Part shown: piece after piece, positions 23,656-32,496 of the stretch | Layout: each line of letters opens with the position of its first letter | Position numbering within the stretch: the first letter of the stretch is position 1 | Source of the DNA: Saccharopolyspora kobensis | Lineage (GTDB): Bacteria > Actinomycetota > Actinomycetes > Mycobacteriales > Pseudonocardiaceae | Direction of reading: 5' to 3' | NCBI RefSeq assembly: GCF_900108315.1 | Contig: NZ_FNVB01000003.1 | Span: forward strand, 407,404 to 471,403 | Length of the DNA stretch: 64,000 bases | Translations under genes and position numbers: made by a program | The notes under the pieces: generated by a model | The model's database searches: none | Told to the model about the DNA's origin: nothing | What the model saw: the letters and a program-made list of their open reading frames with translations, nothing else

Positions 23656-23736
23656 GTGACAGGCGCCACGAGGCACGTTAATAATGAGCCAACTTGCATG
23701 AAGTTGCTCGATAAATCCAACTAACGAGCAAACATG
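23656..23736 (+). promoter_or_regulatory. Promoter and dyad ahead of the ABC importer
   Basis: GTGACA (23656-23661) and TAATAA (23679-23684) are 17 bases apart and make the best sigma-70-like promoter for the importer operon. Downstream a dyad, TTGCTCG at 23704-23710 and CGAGCAA at 23725-23731, with outer GCATG/CATGC, could be an operator or a leader hairpin. The gene starts at 23766. Confidence 0.5.
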
Positions 23737-23765
23737 CGCAAGGGCTGAGTGAGGGAGAGCGACAG

Positions 23766-25376
23766 ATGGCCCAGAAGCTCCGGAGGCGGCTGGTGCTCGC
23801 CGCGGGGACGTGCCTGGCGCTGCTGGCCGGCTGCGGTGCGCACGACACCGACGCCGGACGGGTGCTGCAGGTCGCGCAGTACCCCGATCCGGACGAGCTG
23901 AACTCGCAGCAGAACGCGGGCAGCCAGGTCTACATGGGACTGTGCGAGCCGCTGACCGGACTCGGGATCGCCGACGCGGGCGACATCCGGATGCGCGGCG
24001 CGGAGCGCGTGGACACCACCGACGGTCTGGTGTGGACGATCAAGCTGCGACCGGGCCGCGAGTTCCAGAACGGCGAGCCGATCACCGCGCAGACCTACGC
24101 CGACACCTGGAACGCGGTCGCCTACGGACCCAACGCGTACAAGGCGAGCTCCACCTTCAGCGTCATCGACGGCTACGCCGAGCTCAACGAGGACCAGCCG
24201 CAGCGCGACACGCTGCGCGGTCTGGAGGTGCTCGACGAGCTGACCCTGCGGGTCACGCTCACCCAGCCCGACTACGACTTCCCGAAGATCATCGCCTCCT
24301 ACGCCGCGTGCCCGATCCCGAAGGACGGCCTGGCCGATCCGACCGCCTACTCGCAGGCGCCGGTCGGCAACGGCCCGTACCAGTTCGTCCGCTGGGACCG
24401 CAACGAGCGGATCGTGCTCAAGCGCTGGCACGACTACCAGGGCGAGGTGCCGCCCGGAGCGGCCGAGGAGATCCACTTCAAGATCTACCAGTCGCAGGAC
24501 ACCGCCTACCGCGACGTGCAGGCCGGTCAGCTCGACGTGCTGCGCAACCTGCCCGGCGGTCTGCTCAACGACGCCCGCAACCAGCTCGGCGACGAGGGCC
24601 TGTTCGCGATCCCGCAGCAGCGCCAGATCACCCAGATGCTGATCCCGGAGTACATCGAGTCGCTGAAGGATCCGCGGCTGCGCAAGGCGATCTCGCTGTC
24701 GATCGACCGCGACGCGATGGCCGGCGCGCTGCTGCGCGGCTCGGCGACACCCGCGCGCTCCCTGATCGTCGAAGCCGTCGGCCCGGCCTACCGGGCGGAC
24801 GCGTGCGAGTACTGCACCTACGACCCGGAGCGCGCACGTCAGCTCGTCGCCGAGGCCGGCGGGTTCAAGGAACCGGTGTTCCTCTGGTACTCCAACACCG
24901 GCGGTGGCGGCGGCACCGAGATGTCCCAGATCGCGCTGGCCATCGCCAACGCGCTGCGGCAGGAGCTGGGCGCCGACGTCCGGCTGCGGCCGGTGCTGCC
25001 CGCGCAGCTCACGCAGGCGCAGAGCAGCGGCACGCTGACCGGCCCGTCGCTGAGCCTGTGGGGCGACATCTACCCCAGCCCCGACCAGTACCTGGGCATG
25101 TTCCGCGAAGGCGGCGACGGCAACGAGTACACCCAGTACGACAACCCGGCCGCCAACGAGCTGATCGCCAAGGCGCTGGCCACCGGCGACGAGCTGCAGG
25201 CCGCGCAGTACTGGCAGCAGGCCGAGGACCTCATCCTCGAGGACATGCCCGGCATCCCGCTCTTCTACCCGGGCATCTACGCCGCGCACGCGCCGTGCGC
25301 GAAACCGGGCACGCTCGGCGGCGATCTCCAGTACTACCTGACCGCGTTCGAGTGCGGCCCCGGCCGCGAGGAGTGA
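23766..25376 (+). CDS. Family-5 solute-binding lipoprotein of an oligopeptide/oligosaccharide ABC importer
   Basis: A 536-residue extracellular binding protein (DppA/OppA family, SBP_bac_5). The signal peptide RRRLVLAAGTCLALLAGC ends in a lipobox, so it is membrane-anchored. The fold includes QVYMGLCEPLTGLG, LKPGREFQ-like LRPGREFQNGEPITAQ, QAPVGNGPYQFVRWD and DPRLRKAISLSIDRDAMAG. Family members bind di- and oligopeptides, nickel complexes or short oligosaccharides. Ligand cannot be read directly. It is divergent from the amino-sugar operon, which favours an amino-sugar-containing oligosaccharide. ATG 23766 follows gagggagagc. Confidence 0.9.
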   Translation: MAQKLRRRLVLAAGTCLALLAGCGAHDTDAGRVLQVAQYPDPDELNSQQNAGSQVYMGLCEPLTGLGIADAGDIRMRGAERVDTTDGLVWTIKLRPGREFQNGEPITAQTYADTWNAVAYGPNAYKASSTFSVIDGYAELNEDQPQRDTLRGLEVLDELTLRVTLTQPDYDFPKIIASYAACPIPKDGLADPTAYSQAPVGNGPYQFVRWDRNERIVLKRWHDYQGEVPPGAAEEIHFKIYQSQDTAYRDVQAGQLDVLRNLPGGLLNDARNQLGDEGLFAIPQQRQITQMLIPEYIESLKDPRLRKAISLSIDRDAMAGALLRGSATPARSLIVEAVGPAYRADACEYCTYDPERARQLVAEAGGFKEPVFLWYSNTGGGGGTEMSQIALAIANALRQELGADVRLRPVLPAQLTQAQSSGTLTGPSLSLWGDIYPSPDQYLGMFREGGDGNEYTQYDNPAANELIAKALATGDELQAAQYWQQAEDLILEDMPGIPLFYPGIYAAHAPCAKPGTLGGDLQYYLTAFECGPGREE

Positions 25377-25386
25377 GGCCGCGACC

Positions 25387-26313
25387 ATGCTCGGATACCT
25401 GATCCGCCGCATCGCGGCGATGCTGCCGGTGCTCTTCGGCGTGACGTTCCTGATCTTCGCGCTGGTCTACGCGATGCCCGGGGACCCGATCGCCGCGCTG
25501 GCCGGCGACCGCCCGCTGCCACCCTCCACCGTGGAGGCGCTGCGCGAGCGGTACCACCTGGACGAACCGCTGATCACCCAGTACCTGCTCTACATGGGCG
25601 GGTTGCTGCAGGGCGACTTCGGCACCGACTTCTTCGACCGCCCGGTGCTGGACATGATCGCCGAGCGGTGGCCCACCACGCTGCAGCTGGCGCTGACCGC
25701 CTGGGTGCTCAAGCTGGTGATCGGCCTCGCGGTCGGCATCTTCGGCGCGCTGCACCGCGGCCGCGCCGGGGACCACCTGGCGCTGGCGTTCACCGTGCTG
25801 TTCGTGGCCCTGCCCGGATTCGTGATCGCCTTCATGGCGCAGCTGGCGTTCGGCTTGAAGCTGGAGTGGTTCCCGATCGCGGGCATCGCCGAGGGCTGGC
25901 CGATGAGCTTCGTCCTCCCGGCGCTGGTGGTGGCGCTGGAGGCCGCCGCACCGCTGGCCCGGCTGACCCGGTCGAGCCTGGTCGACACGCTGGGTTCGGA
26001 GTTCATCCGGACCGCGCGGGCCAAGGGCGCGTCGCCGGGCCGCGTGGTGTGGGGGCACGCGCTGCGGAACTCGATGATCCCGGTGGTCACCTACCTCGGG
26101 CTCAGCCTCGCGGCGATGCTCGGCGGCGCCGTGATCGTCGAGAGCGTGTTCAACCTGCCCGGCATCGGCGGCCTGCTGGTGCAGGCGGTGCAGACCCAGC
26201 AGGGCACCATCGTGGTCGGCGTGGCGACCTTCATCATCCTGATCTACCTGCTGGTCAACCTGCTGGTGGACATCAGCTACGGAATCATCGACCCGAGGGT
26301 GCGCAATGGCTGA
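25387..26313 (+). CDS. DppB-type ABC permease
   Basis: A 308-residue permease of the dipeptide/oligopeptide class with about six helices. It begins MLGYLIRRIAAMLPVLFGVT and keeps VYAMPGDPIAALAGDRPLP, the extracellular loop typical of DppB. The coupling helix reads EFIRTARAKGASPGRVVWGH near residue 200. It starts ten bases after the binding-protein stop and forms a heterodimer with the next gene product. Order A-B-C-D-F is the standard one for family-5 importers. Confidence 0.93.
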   Translation: MLGYLIRRIAAMLPVLFGVTFLIFALVYAMPGDPIAALAGDRPLPPSTVEALRERYHLDEPLITQYLLYMGGLLQGDFGTDFFDRPVLDMIAERWPTTLQLALTAWVLKLVIGLAVGIFGALHRGRAGDHLALAFTVLFVALPGFVIAFMAQLAFGLKLEWFPIAGIAEGWPMSFVLPALVVALEAAAPLARLTRSSLVDTLGSEFIRTARAKGASPGRVVWGHALRNSMIPVVTYLGLSLAAMLGGAVIVESVFNLPGIGGLLVQAVQTQQGTIVVGVATFIILIYLLVNLLVDISYGIIDPRVRNG

Positions 26314-27199
26314 CCGAACCGATCTCTCCCCCGCCCCCGCCGCGCCCCGCAGGCGGTTCACCCTCATCGGGCGGCTGCCGAAACCGCTGCGCGCACCGCT
26401 GTTCTTGGTGGCGGCGCTGATCGCCGCCGGTTACGTGCTGATGGCGGTGTGGCCGAGCCTGTTCACCTCCGCCGACCCGATGCACTGCGAGCTGCGGCTC
26501 AGCGGCGCGGGCCCGGCGCCGGGCCACCCGTTCGGCTTCGACATGCAGGGCTGCGACTACTTCGCCAACGTGGTGCACGGCGCCCGCCCGTCGATCGCGA
26601 TCGGCCTGATCGTCACGGTCGCGACCTTCGCGATCGCCGCGGTCCTCGGCGCGCTGGCCGGCTACTTCGGCGGCGTCGTCGACGGCGTGGTCTCGCGCAT
26701 CGCCGACGTGGTGTTCGGGCTGCCGATGATCATCGCCGCGATCGTGGTGCTCAACCTCTTCGAGGAGCGCACGGTCTGGACGGTGAGCCTGGTGCTGATC
26801 GTCTTCAGCTGGCCCGGCGGCATGCGCTACATGCGCGGCTCGGTGCTCGAGATCCGCAACCTGGAGTACGTGCAGGCCGCGCGCGTGCTCGGCGGCAGCC
26901 ATCTGCGCATCATCGGCACGCACATCGCGCCGAACGCGCTGACCTCGCTGATCGTGCTGAAAACACTGGAGATCGGCGGCATCATCGCCGCCGAGGCGGC
27001 GCTGACCTTCCTCGGCATCGGGCTCCAGCCGCCCGCGATCTCGTGGGGTCTGCAGCTGTCCACCGCGCAGGCGCAGTGGCAGGCCAGCCCGCACCTGCTG
27101 ATCTACCCCGCCCTGTTCCTGACCGGCGCCGTGCTGGCGTTCGTGGTCCTCGGCGACAGCTTGCGGGAGAGCCTCGACCCGAAGGGAAAGAAATCGTGA
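26306..27199 (+). CDS. DppC-type ABC permease
   Basis: A 297-residue permease. The soluble N terminus is followed by a first helix (LFLVAALIAAGYVLMAVWP), the loop HPFGFDMQGCDYFANVVHGA, which corresponds to the GTDxxGRDxLSR motif of DppC, and the coupling segment NLEYVQAARVLGGSHLRII. The protein overlaps the preceding permease by eight bases, showing translational coupling. It completes the membrane part of the importer. The loop motif diverges from the usual form but the remainder of the protein is typical. Confidence 0.92.
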   Translation: MADRTDLSPAPAAPRRRFTLIGRLPKPLRAPLFLVAALIAAGYVLMAVWPSLFTSADPMHCELRLSGAGPAPGHPFGFDMQGCDYFANVVHGARPSIAIGLIVTVATFAIAAVLGALAGYFGGVVDGVVSRIADVVFGLPMIIAAIVVLNLFEERTVWTVSLVLIVFSWPGGMRYMRGSVLEIRNLEYVQAARVLGGSHLRIIGTHIAPNALTSLIVLKTLEIGGIIAAEAALTFLGIGLQPPAISWGLQLSTAQAQWQASPHLLIYPALFLTGAVLAFVVLGDSLRESLDPKGKKS

Positions 27200-28194
27200 A
27201 CGCCAAGGGGCGGCACCAGGCCGCTGTCCTCGACGTGCGCGGCCTCAGCGTCGACTTCCACACCGCCGCCGGCCGGCTGCACGCCGTCCAGGACGTCAGC
27301 TTCTCCGTCGGCGCCGGTGAAACCCTCGCCGTGCTCGGTGAATCGGGCTCGGGCAAGAGCGTCACCGCGCAGGCGATCATGGGGATCCTCGACACCCCGC
27401 CCGCCGAGATCGTCGGCGGCACCGTCGAGCTCGGCGGCCAGAACCTGCTGGCGATGCCGGACCGGCAGCGCCGCGCGGCGACCGGCTCGCGCGTCTCGCT
27501 GGTCTTCCAGGACGCGCTCACCGCGCTGAACCCGGTGCAGCCGGTGGCCAAGCAGATCGGTGAGCTGTACCGGCTGCACCGCGGCGCGACGCGGCGGCAG
27601 GCCTGGCGGCAGGCGGTGGAGATGATGGAGCGGGTGCGGATCCCCGCGGCGGCCAGCCGCGCCGGCGACTACCCGCACCAGTTCTCCGGCGGGATGCGCC
27701 AGCGCATCATGATCGCGATGGCGCTGGCGCTGGACCCGGAGGTGGTGATCGCCGACGAGCCGACCACCGCGCTCGACGTGACCGTGCAGGCCCAGATCCT
27801 CGACCTGCTCGCCGAGCAGCAGGCCGAGCGCGGGCTGGCGCTGGTGCTGATCACCCACGACCTCGGCGTCGCCTCCCGGATGGCCGACCGCGCGCTGGTG
27901 ATGTACTCCGGGCGCGTCGTGGAGCACGGGCCGATCCGCGAGCTGTTCACCGCACCGGTCCACCCGTACAGCCAGGGCCTCGTCGACTCGATCCCGCGGC
28001 GCTCGCACCGCGGCGGGCCGCTGCCCGCGATCGGCGGGCTGCCGCCGAGCCTCACCGACCGGCCCGCGGGCTGCCGCTTCCACCCGCGCTGCGCCATCGC
28101 GCGCGAGCAGTGCGAGACGGTCGAACCGGGGCTGCTGCTGCTCGACGACGGCAGGCAGACCCGGTGCCACTACTGGGCGGAGGTCTCGTCGTGA
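27196..28194 (+). CDS. DppD-type ABC ATPase
   Basis: A 332-residue ATPase. Walker A is GESGSGKSVTAQ, the Q-loop VSLVFQDALTALNPVQ, the signature FSGGMRQRIMIAMALA, Walker B VVIADEPTTALDVT, and the H-loop LITHDLGVA. The C-terminal oligopeptide-transporter domain shows CRFHPRCAIAREQCE, whose cysteines may bind a metal cluster as in other DppD/OppD proteins. GTG 27196 overlaps the permease stop as GTGA. It works with the next ATPase as a heterodimer. Confidence 0.93.
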   Translation: MNAKGRHQAAVLDVRGLSVDFHTAAGRLHAVQDVSFSVGAGETLAVLGESGSGKSVTAQAIMGILDTPPAEIVGGTVELGGQNLLAMPDRQRRAATGSRVSLVFQDALTALNPVQPVAKQIGELYRLHRGATRRQAWRQAVEMMERVRIPAAASRAGDYPHQFSGGMRQRIMIAMALALDPEVVIADEPTTALDVTVQAQILDLLAEQQAERGLALVLITHDLGVASRMADRALVMYSGRVVEHGPIRELFTAPVHPYSQGLVDSIPRRSHRGGPLPAIGGLPPSLTDRPAGCRFHPRCAIAREQCETVEPGLLLLDDGRQTRCHYWAEVSS

Positions 28195-29207
28195 CCGAGC
28201 AGAACATCCTCGAAGTGCAGGACGTCACCAAGCACTACCGCAAGCGCGGCGGCGGGCGGTTCGGCCTGGCGACCGACACCGTCAAGGCCGTCGACGGCGT
28301 GAGCCTGCGGCTGCGCAAGGGCGAGGCGCTGGGCATCGTCGGCGAGTCCGGGTGCGGCAAGTCCACGCTGACCCGGCTGCTCACCGCGCTGGAGAAGCCC
28401 ACCAGCGGGCAGGTCCGCTACCGCGGCATCGACGTCCACGGCGCGAAGGGCGCCGAGCGCACGCGGATGCGGCGCAACATCCAGATGGTCTTCCAGGACC
28501 CCTACGCCTCGCTCAACCCGCGCAAGACGGTCGGCTCGATCCTGGCCGAACCGTTCCGGATCCACCGCGACGCGGTGCCCGCATCGGGCCTGCGGCCGCG
28601 GCTGGAGCAGCTCCTCGAACAGGTCGGCCTCCGCCCGGACCACCTCGACCGGTACCCGCACGAGTTCTCCGGCGGCCAGCGCCAGCGCATCGGCATCGCC
28701 CGCGGCATCGCGCTGAACCCGGAGGTGCTGATCTGCGACGAGCCGGTCTCGGCGCTCGACGTCTCGGTGCGCGCGCAGGTCCTCAACCTGCTCGCCGAGC
28801 TGCAGCGCGAGCTGTCGCTGACCGTGGTGTTCATCGCGCACGACCTGGACGTGGTGCGGCACTTCTGCGACCGCATCGCGACGATGTACCTGGGCCGGGT
28901 CGTCGAGGAAGGCGACTGCGACGCGGTCTACGACAGCCCCTCGCACCCGTACACCCGGGCCCTGCTCTCCGCGATCCCGCGCCCCGGTTTCGACGACGAA
29001 CCGGAGCAGGAGCGCATCGTCCTCGAAGGAGACCCGCCCTCGCCGATCGCACCACCGCCCGGCTGCCCGTTCCACACCCGCTGCTGGATGGCCCGCCCGG
29101 AATGCGCCCAGCAGGTCCCGGCCGCCCACGACCTGGGCGGCGGCCACACCTCCCACTGCCACTTCGCCCCCGAAGTCGCAACGGCCGATACCCGCGCGAA
29201 GCTCTGA
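28191..29207 (+). CDS. DppF-type ABC ATPase
   Basis: A 338-residue ATPase. Walker A is GESGCGKSTLTRLL, the Q-loop IQMVFQDPYASLNPRKTV, the signature FSGGQRQRIGIARGIA, Walker B VLICDEPVSALDVS and the H-loop FIAHDLDVVRHFCDR. The C terminus has CPFHTRCWMARPECAQ, the cysteine motif of the family. GTG 28191 overlaps the DppD stop (GTGA). A perfect 16-base-pair hairpin a few bases downstream closes the operon. Confidence 0.93.
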   Translation: MTEQNILEVQDVTKHYRKRGGGRFGLATDTVKAVDGVSLRLRKGEALGIVGESGCGKSTLTRLLTALEKPTSGQVRYRGIDVHGAKGAERTRMRRNIQMVFQDPYASLNPRKTVGSILAEPFRIHRDAVPASGLRPRLEQLLEQVGLRPDHLDRYPHEFSGGQRQRIGIARGIALNPEVLICDEPVSALDVSVRAQVLNLLAELQRELSLTVVFIAHDLDVVRHFCDRIATMYLGRVVEEGDCDAVYDSPSHPYTRALLSAIPRPGFDDEPEQERIVLEGDPPSPIAPPPGCPFHTRCWMARPECAQQVPAAHDLGGGHTSHCHFAPEVATADTRAKL

Positions 29208-29210
29208 CCC

Positions 29211-29247
29211 CGGAACCCGGCGCCGCCACCCGCGGCGCCGGGTTCCG
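29211..29247 (+). terminator. Hairpin terminator of the ABC importer operon
   Basis: A perfect 16-base-pair stem (29211-29226 with 29232-29247) closes a five-base loop. It starts four bases after the DppF stop codon. There is no long T tract, which is normal for actinomycete terminators. Confidence 0.85.
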
Positions 29248-29337
29248 CGACCGAGCACCGCGCCGGTACCGGATTCGCCGCACTTAGACTCGCGCTTGAT
29301 CGGCGCTGGGCCGGTCGGGCAACCGGAGGTGAGGTCG

Positions 29338-30726
29338 TTGGTCGCGTTGTCCCCGCTCGCCGAACGGTTGGGCAGCGCGGTTTCCGCTGCTGTGGAACAG
29401 GTTCGCGCGACACCTCGGCGATTGCTCGTTCGCGATGCCGTGCTCGCCTCGCTGGTGCTCGCCGTCGGGCTCGTCCCGGTTCCGGTTCTCCTCCTGCCCG
29501 CCGCGCACATCGGCTGGGTGATCGCACTCGCGTGCTGGGCGGCGTCGCTGGTCCCGGCCTGCTGGCGGTGGCCGGTCGCGACGTTGCTGGCCACGGCACC
29601 GGTGTTCGCCGGCCCCAACTTCTGGGCCGCGGCCGTCCTTCCCGTCATCACCTTCGCGGCCGCTCGCCGCATCGCGCCCGCTCGTCGGCTGTGGCTCGCC
29701 GTGCTGGCCACCGCCGTCGCGGACTTCGCGCTCACGCTCGCGTTCGACTTGAGCAGCGCCGGCGGCTTCGGTGAAGTGGTCGCCGCGTACGCGGTGAGCG
29801 CGATGCTCCTGCTGGTGCTGCCCGCCGCCGTCGGGGCGATCCTCGGGCACCGCCGGCCACGCGTCCGCCTGCTCCAAGAGCGCAACGAGTACCTGGAGCG
29901 GGCGCAGCTGCTCACCGCGGCCAAGGCGCGCGTGGAGGAACGCGGGCACATCGCCGGCGAGATGCACGACATGCTCGGGCACCGGTTGAGCCTGATCTCG
30001 ATCCACGCCGGTGCTCTCGAGCTCAGCGCCGCCAAGAACGCGCCAGAGTTGAGCAGCCAGGCCGAACTCCTGCGCACCACTGCCAGCAGCGCGCTGACCG
30101 AGCTCCGCGAGATCCTGGGCGTCCTGCGCGGCGCAGAGGAGTCCGATCTCGGCCCCGACGACCGCATCGGGACCCGGCCCGACGTCGAAGAGCTCGTCGC
30201 GGAGTCCAGGGCCGCGGGCATCGACGTCGACCTGCGGTGGACCGGTGCGGATCTCGACAGCGCGGACCCGCGCACCCGCCGCGCGGTGCACCGCGTGGTG
30301 CGCGAGGGCCTGACCAACGTCCACAAGCACGCCTCGTCCGCGCGCACCGGCGTGGAGATCGGCGTGGAGAGCGATCGGGTGCACGTCCGCGTGGTCAACG
30401 GGCCTGCGCAGGCCGGTGGGCGGCTTCCCGGCACCCGGAGCGGGCTCGTGGGGCTCGACGAGCGGATCGCGCTGCTCGGCGGGAGCTTCCACAGCGGACC
30501 GACCCCCGAAGGCGGTTTCCTCGTCGCGGCGGCGATTCCCACCCGACCCGCGGGCACCGACCGAGCTGAGCCTTCGGCCCTGCCCGATCAGCTGCCACCG
30601 GAGCCGCTGGCCGCGGAGGCGCTCACGTGGCCACGCGTCCTCGGGGCCGGTTGCCTCGGCCTGCTGGCGCTCCTGCCGGTCATCATCGGGCTGGCGGTGC
30701 TGGTCGTCGCGCTGGCGATCAGCTGA
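29338..30726 (+). CDS. NarL-type sensor histidine kinase
   Basis: A 462-residue membrane sensor kinase. Four to five hydrophobic helices fill residues about 30-165. The HisKA_3 dimer/phosphoacceptor region has GEMHDMLGHRLSLISIHAGA, with the phosphorylated His in MHD. The ATP domain shows VVREGLTNVHKHASSA (N box) and RSGLVGLDERIALLGGS (G box). An extra C-terminal helix, LGLLALLPVIIGLAVLVVALAI, is unusual and may put the C terminus in the membrane. I use TTG 29338, seven bases after ggaggt. Its partner should be the response regulator at 30727, which converges with it and abuts stop to stop. Confidence 0.88.
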   Translation: MVALSPLAERLGSAVSAAVEQVRATPRRLLVRDAVLASLVLAVGLVPVPVLLLPAAHIGWVIALACWAASLVPACWRWPVATLLATAPVFAGPNFWAAAVLPVITFAAARRIAPARRLWLAVLATAVADFALTLAFDLSSAGGFGEVVAAYAVSAMLLLVLPAAVGAILGHRRPRVRLLQERNEYLERAQLLTAAKARVEERGHIAGEMHDMLGHRLSLISIHAGALELSAAKNAPELSSQAELLRTTASSALTELREILGVLRGAEESDLGPDDRIGTRPDVEELVAESRAAGIDVDLRWTGADLDSADPRTRRAVHRVVREGLTNVHKHASSARTGVEIGVESDRVHVRVVNGPAQAGGRLPGTRSGLVGLDERIALLGGSFHSGPTPEGGFLVAAAIPTRPAGTDRAEPSALPDQLPPEPLAAEALTWPRVLGAGCLGLLALLPVIIGLAVLVVALAIS

Positions 30727-31386
30727 TCACGGCCGGTCGGCGAGCAGACCGGCGTCGTGGGCCAGGATCGCGGCCTGAACCCGGTTCGCGCAATCCAGCT
30801 TGGTGAGCACGCGGCTCAGGTGCGCCTTCACCGTGCCCGCGCTGATGTAGAGCTCGCGCGCGATCTCGGCGTTCGACAGCCCGGAACCGACCAGGCACAG
30901 CACGTCGCGCTCGGCGTCGGAGAGCTGGTCGGTCTTGCGCCGCGCCGCCGAGGTGCGATCGGTGCCCGAGCGCAGGTGGCGCTCGATGAGCCTGCGGGTG
31001 ATCTGCGGGGCGAGGATGGATTCGCCCTCGGCCGCCAGCCGCACGGCCCGGATCAGCTCGCTCGGCCCGGTGTCCTTCAGCAGGAATCCCTTGGCCCCGG
31101 CGCGCAACGCCCGCGCCACGTGACCGTCCTCGCCGAAGGCGGTGAGCATGACGACGTTGGTGTGCGGGGATTCGCGAACGATGTCCTCGACCGCACCGAG
31201 CCCGTCGCGGCCCGGCATCTGGATGTCCAGCAGCGCCACGTCGACGACCTGCTCCCGGCACGCCTGGACAGCGGCGCCGCCGTCCCCGACCTCGGCCACC
31301 ACCTCCACGTCCGGCGCGTTGGCGAGGATGAGCCGGATGCCCGCTCGCATGAGGTTCTCGTCATCGGCAATGAGCACGCGGATCAC
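30727..31386 (-). CDS. NarL/LuxR-family response regulator
   Basis: A 219-residue response regulator with all receiver residues present: the acidic pair in IADDENLM, the phosphoacceptor Asp in VALLDIQMPG, Thr in VVMLTAF and Lys in GFLLKDT. The C-terminal LuxR helix-turn-helix is LSNAEIARELYISAGTVKAHLS. It is encoded opposite the sensor kinase, and the two genes meet stop-to-stop with no base between them. That arrangement allows antisense interference between the pair. Target genes are unknown; the divergent neighbour at 31553 is a candidate. Confidence 0.92.
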   Translation of the reverse strand: MIRVLIADDENLMRAGIRLILANAPDVEVVAEVGDGGAAVQACREQVVDVALLDIQMPGRDGLGAVEDIVRESPHTNVVMLTAFGEDGHVARALRAGAKGFLLKDTGPSELIRAVRLAAEGESILAPQITRRLIERHLRSGTDRTSAARRKTDQLSDAERDVLCLVGSGLSNAEIARELYISAGTVKAHLSRVLTKLDCANRVQAAILAHDAGLLADRP

Positions 31387-31552
31387 CCGGCAATCCTAGA
31401 ACCGGAAACACCGTCCAAACCGACCAGGTCGCCCTCGGCGGGCATCGCCGTGGAGACTCGATCTGCCGGCCGCGCGGAATCGGCGCAACCGGGCCGGGAT
31501 CTCCTGCGTCCCAGGAGCTGACTTCCCAGCGACCAGGACGGAGTTCAGCAGC
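31387..31552. other. Divergent intergenic region
   Basis: 166 bases between the response regulator start and the unknown gene at 31553. It must hold both promoters. An ungapped dyad was not found; caggagctg lies 38-46 bases before the downstream start, and aggacggag serves as its ribosome site. No clear operator was recognised. Confidence 0.3.
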
Positions 31553-32233
31553 GTGACCGATCTCTACCGGATCTCCATCGACGAGAAGTCCGGCGCCGCA
31601 CTGCGCGGCCGGGTGCACATGATCAACCCCGACGCGGGGTTCTTCCCGGAAGAACTCGACTTTCCGCTGCGGATCATCGTGGACGCATGGCACCGGATGA
31701 AGCACGGGTACTTCTTCACCGGTCACCACCTCGGGAACGACCGGCTGCCGATGCCGCGCGAGCGGGCGGCCGCGATCGCGACCGAGCACGAGATGAAGGA
31801 GGTCTTCGAAGAACTCCAGGCACTCGACGAGGGAGCCGAGATCCGCATCGAGCCGGAGGACGGCGCGATGCTCTCAGCGGCCGACGCCAAAGGCCCGGAC
31901 GCCTACGAGCAGGCGAGCCGGCGCATCGCGGAGAAGTACGGGATGCAGTTCCGCATGAGGTGGATGAGCAACCGGGAGTGGTACATCCAGGGCGAGCGCG
32001 ACGGTGAAGCGTTCCTCGACCGGGGCTACGAGATCATCAAGTCCTTCGAAGTGGGAGAACCGCACAACATGCCGCCCTTCTGGGACGCCGACGACGATTT
32101 CGCGGCGCCCGAAACCCTCGACGGGTACCCGTACGTCGAGTTCACCCTCACCGTGCGCGACGCCCGCTACCTCGCGCACATGTCGCGCGGCATGCACTGG
32201 GCGACGGCGATCTACGGTGAGCTCGAAGACTGA
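31553..32233 (+). CDS. Unknown soluble protein
   Basis: A 226-residue acidic, soluble protein with no signal peptide or membrane segment. It starts at GTG 31553 behind aggacggag. Aromatic-rich segments such as DAWHRMKHGYFFTGHHLG and MRWMSNREWYIQGERDGEA suggest a compact globular fold. No catalytic motif or family was recognised. It stands alone: divergent from a response regulator and followed by a strong hairpin at 32386-32419. It may belong to the regulon of the two-component pair. Base composition is like its neighbours. Confidence 0.75.
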   Translation: MTDLYRISIDEKSGAALRGRVHMINPDAGFFPEELDFPLRIIVDAWHRMKHGYFFTGHHLGNDRLPMPRERAAAIATEHEMKEVFEELQALDEGAEIRIEPEDGAMLSAADAKGPDAYEQASRRIAEKYGMQFRMRWMSNREWYIQGERDGEAFLDRGYEIIKSFEVGEPHNMPPFWDADDDFAAPETLDGYPYVEFTLTVRDARYLAHMSRGMHWATAIYGELED

Positions 32234-32385
32234 CACCGAGGGAAACCGGTGCAGGCGCGCTGATCGGGTGCCCTGCTCGGGCCTTGCGAGCTCGAAGTCG
32301 CCACCCCGCCCGCCACTGGGCGTCGCAGCGCGAGCCTCCGCAGAGGCGACCGAGCGGTTGGCCTCGGCTTCCTCGCGTCGCCCGG
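32234..32385. other. Intergenic stretch before a terminator
   Basis: This follows the unknown gene and precedes the hairpin at 32386. No ribosome site or convincing reading frame was seen. Confidence 0.35.
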
Positions 32386-32419
32386 GGCCGGTCGGCCGGG
32401 ATTTCGTGGCCGACCGGCC
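32386..32419 (+). terminator. Hairpin terminator
   Basis: GGCCGGTCGGCC (32386-32397) pairs perfectly with GGCCGACCGGCC (32408-32419) around a ten-base loop. It separates the unknown gene from the CPBP protease gene. The distance from the stop codon (about 150 bases) is long for a simple terminator. Confidence 0.6.
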
Positions 32420-32496
32420 ATCGGGTCGTGGCCGATCGGCACGTGTTCGGCAGGTGATCGATCCCTACCTTCTGATGTGACGACCACGTCCGGAGG

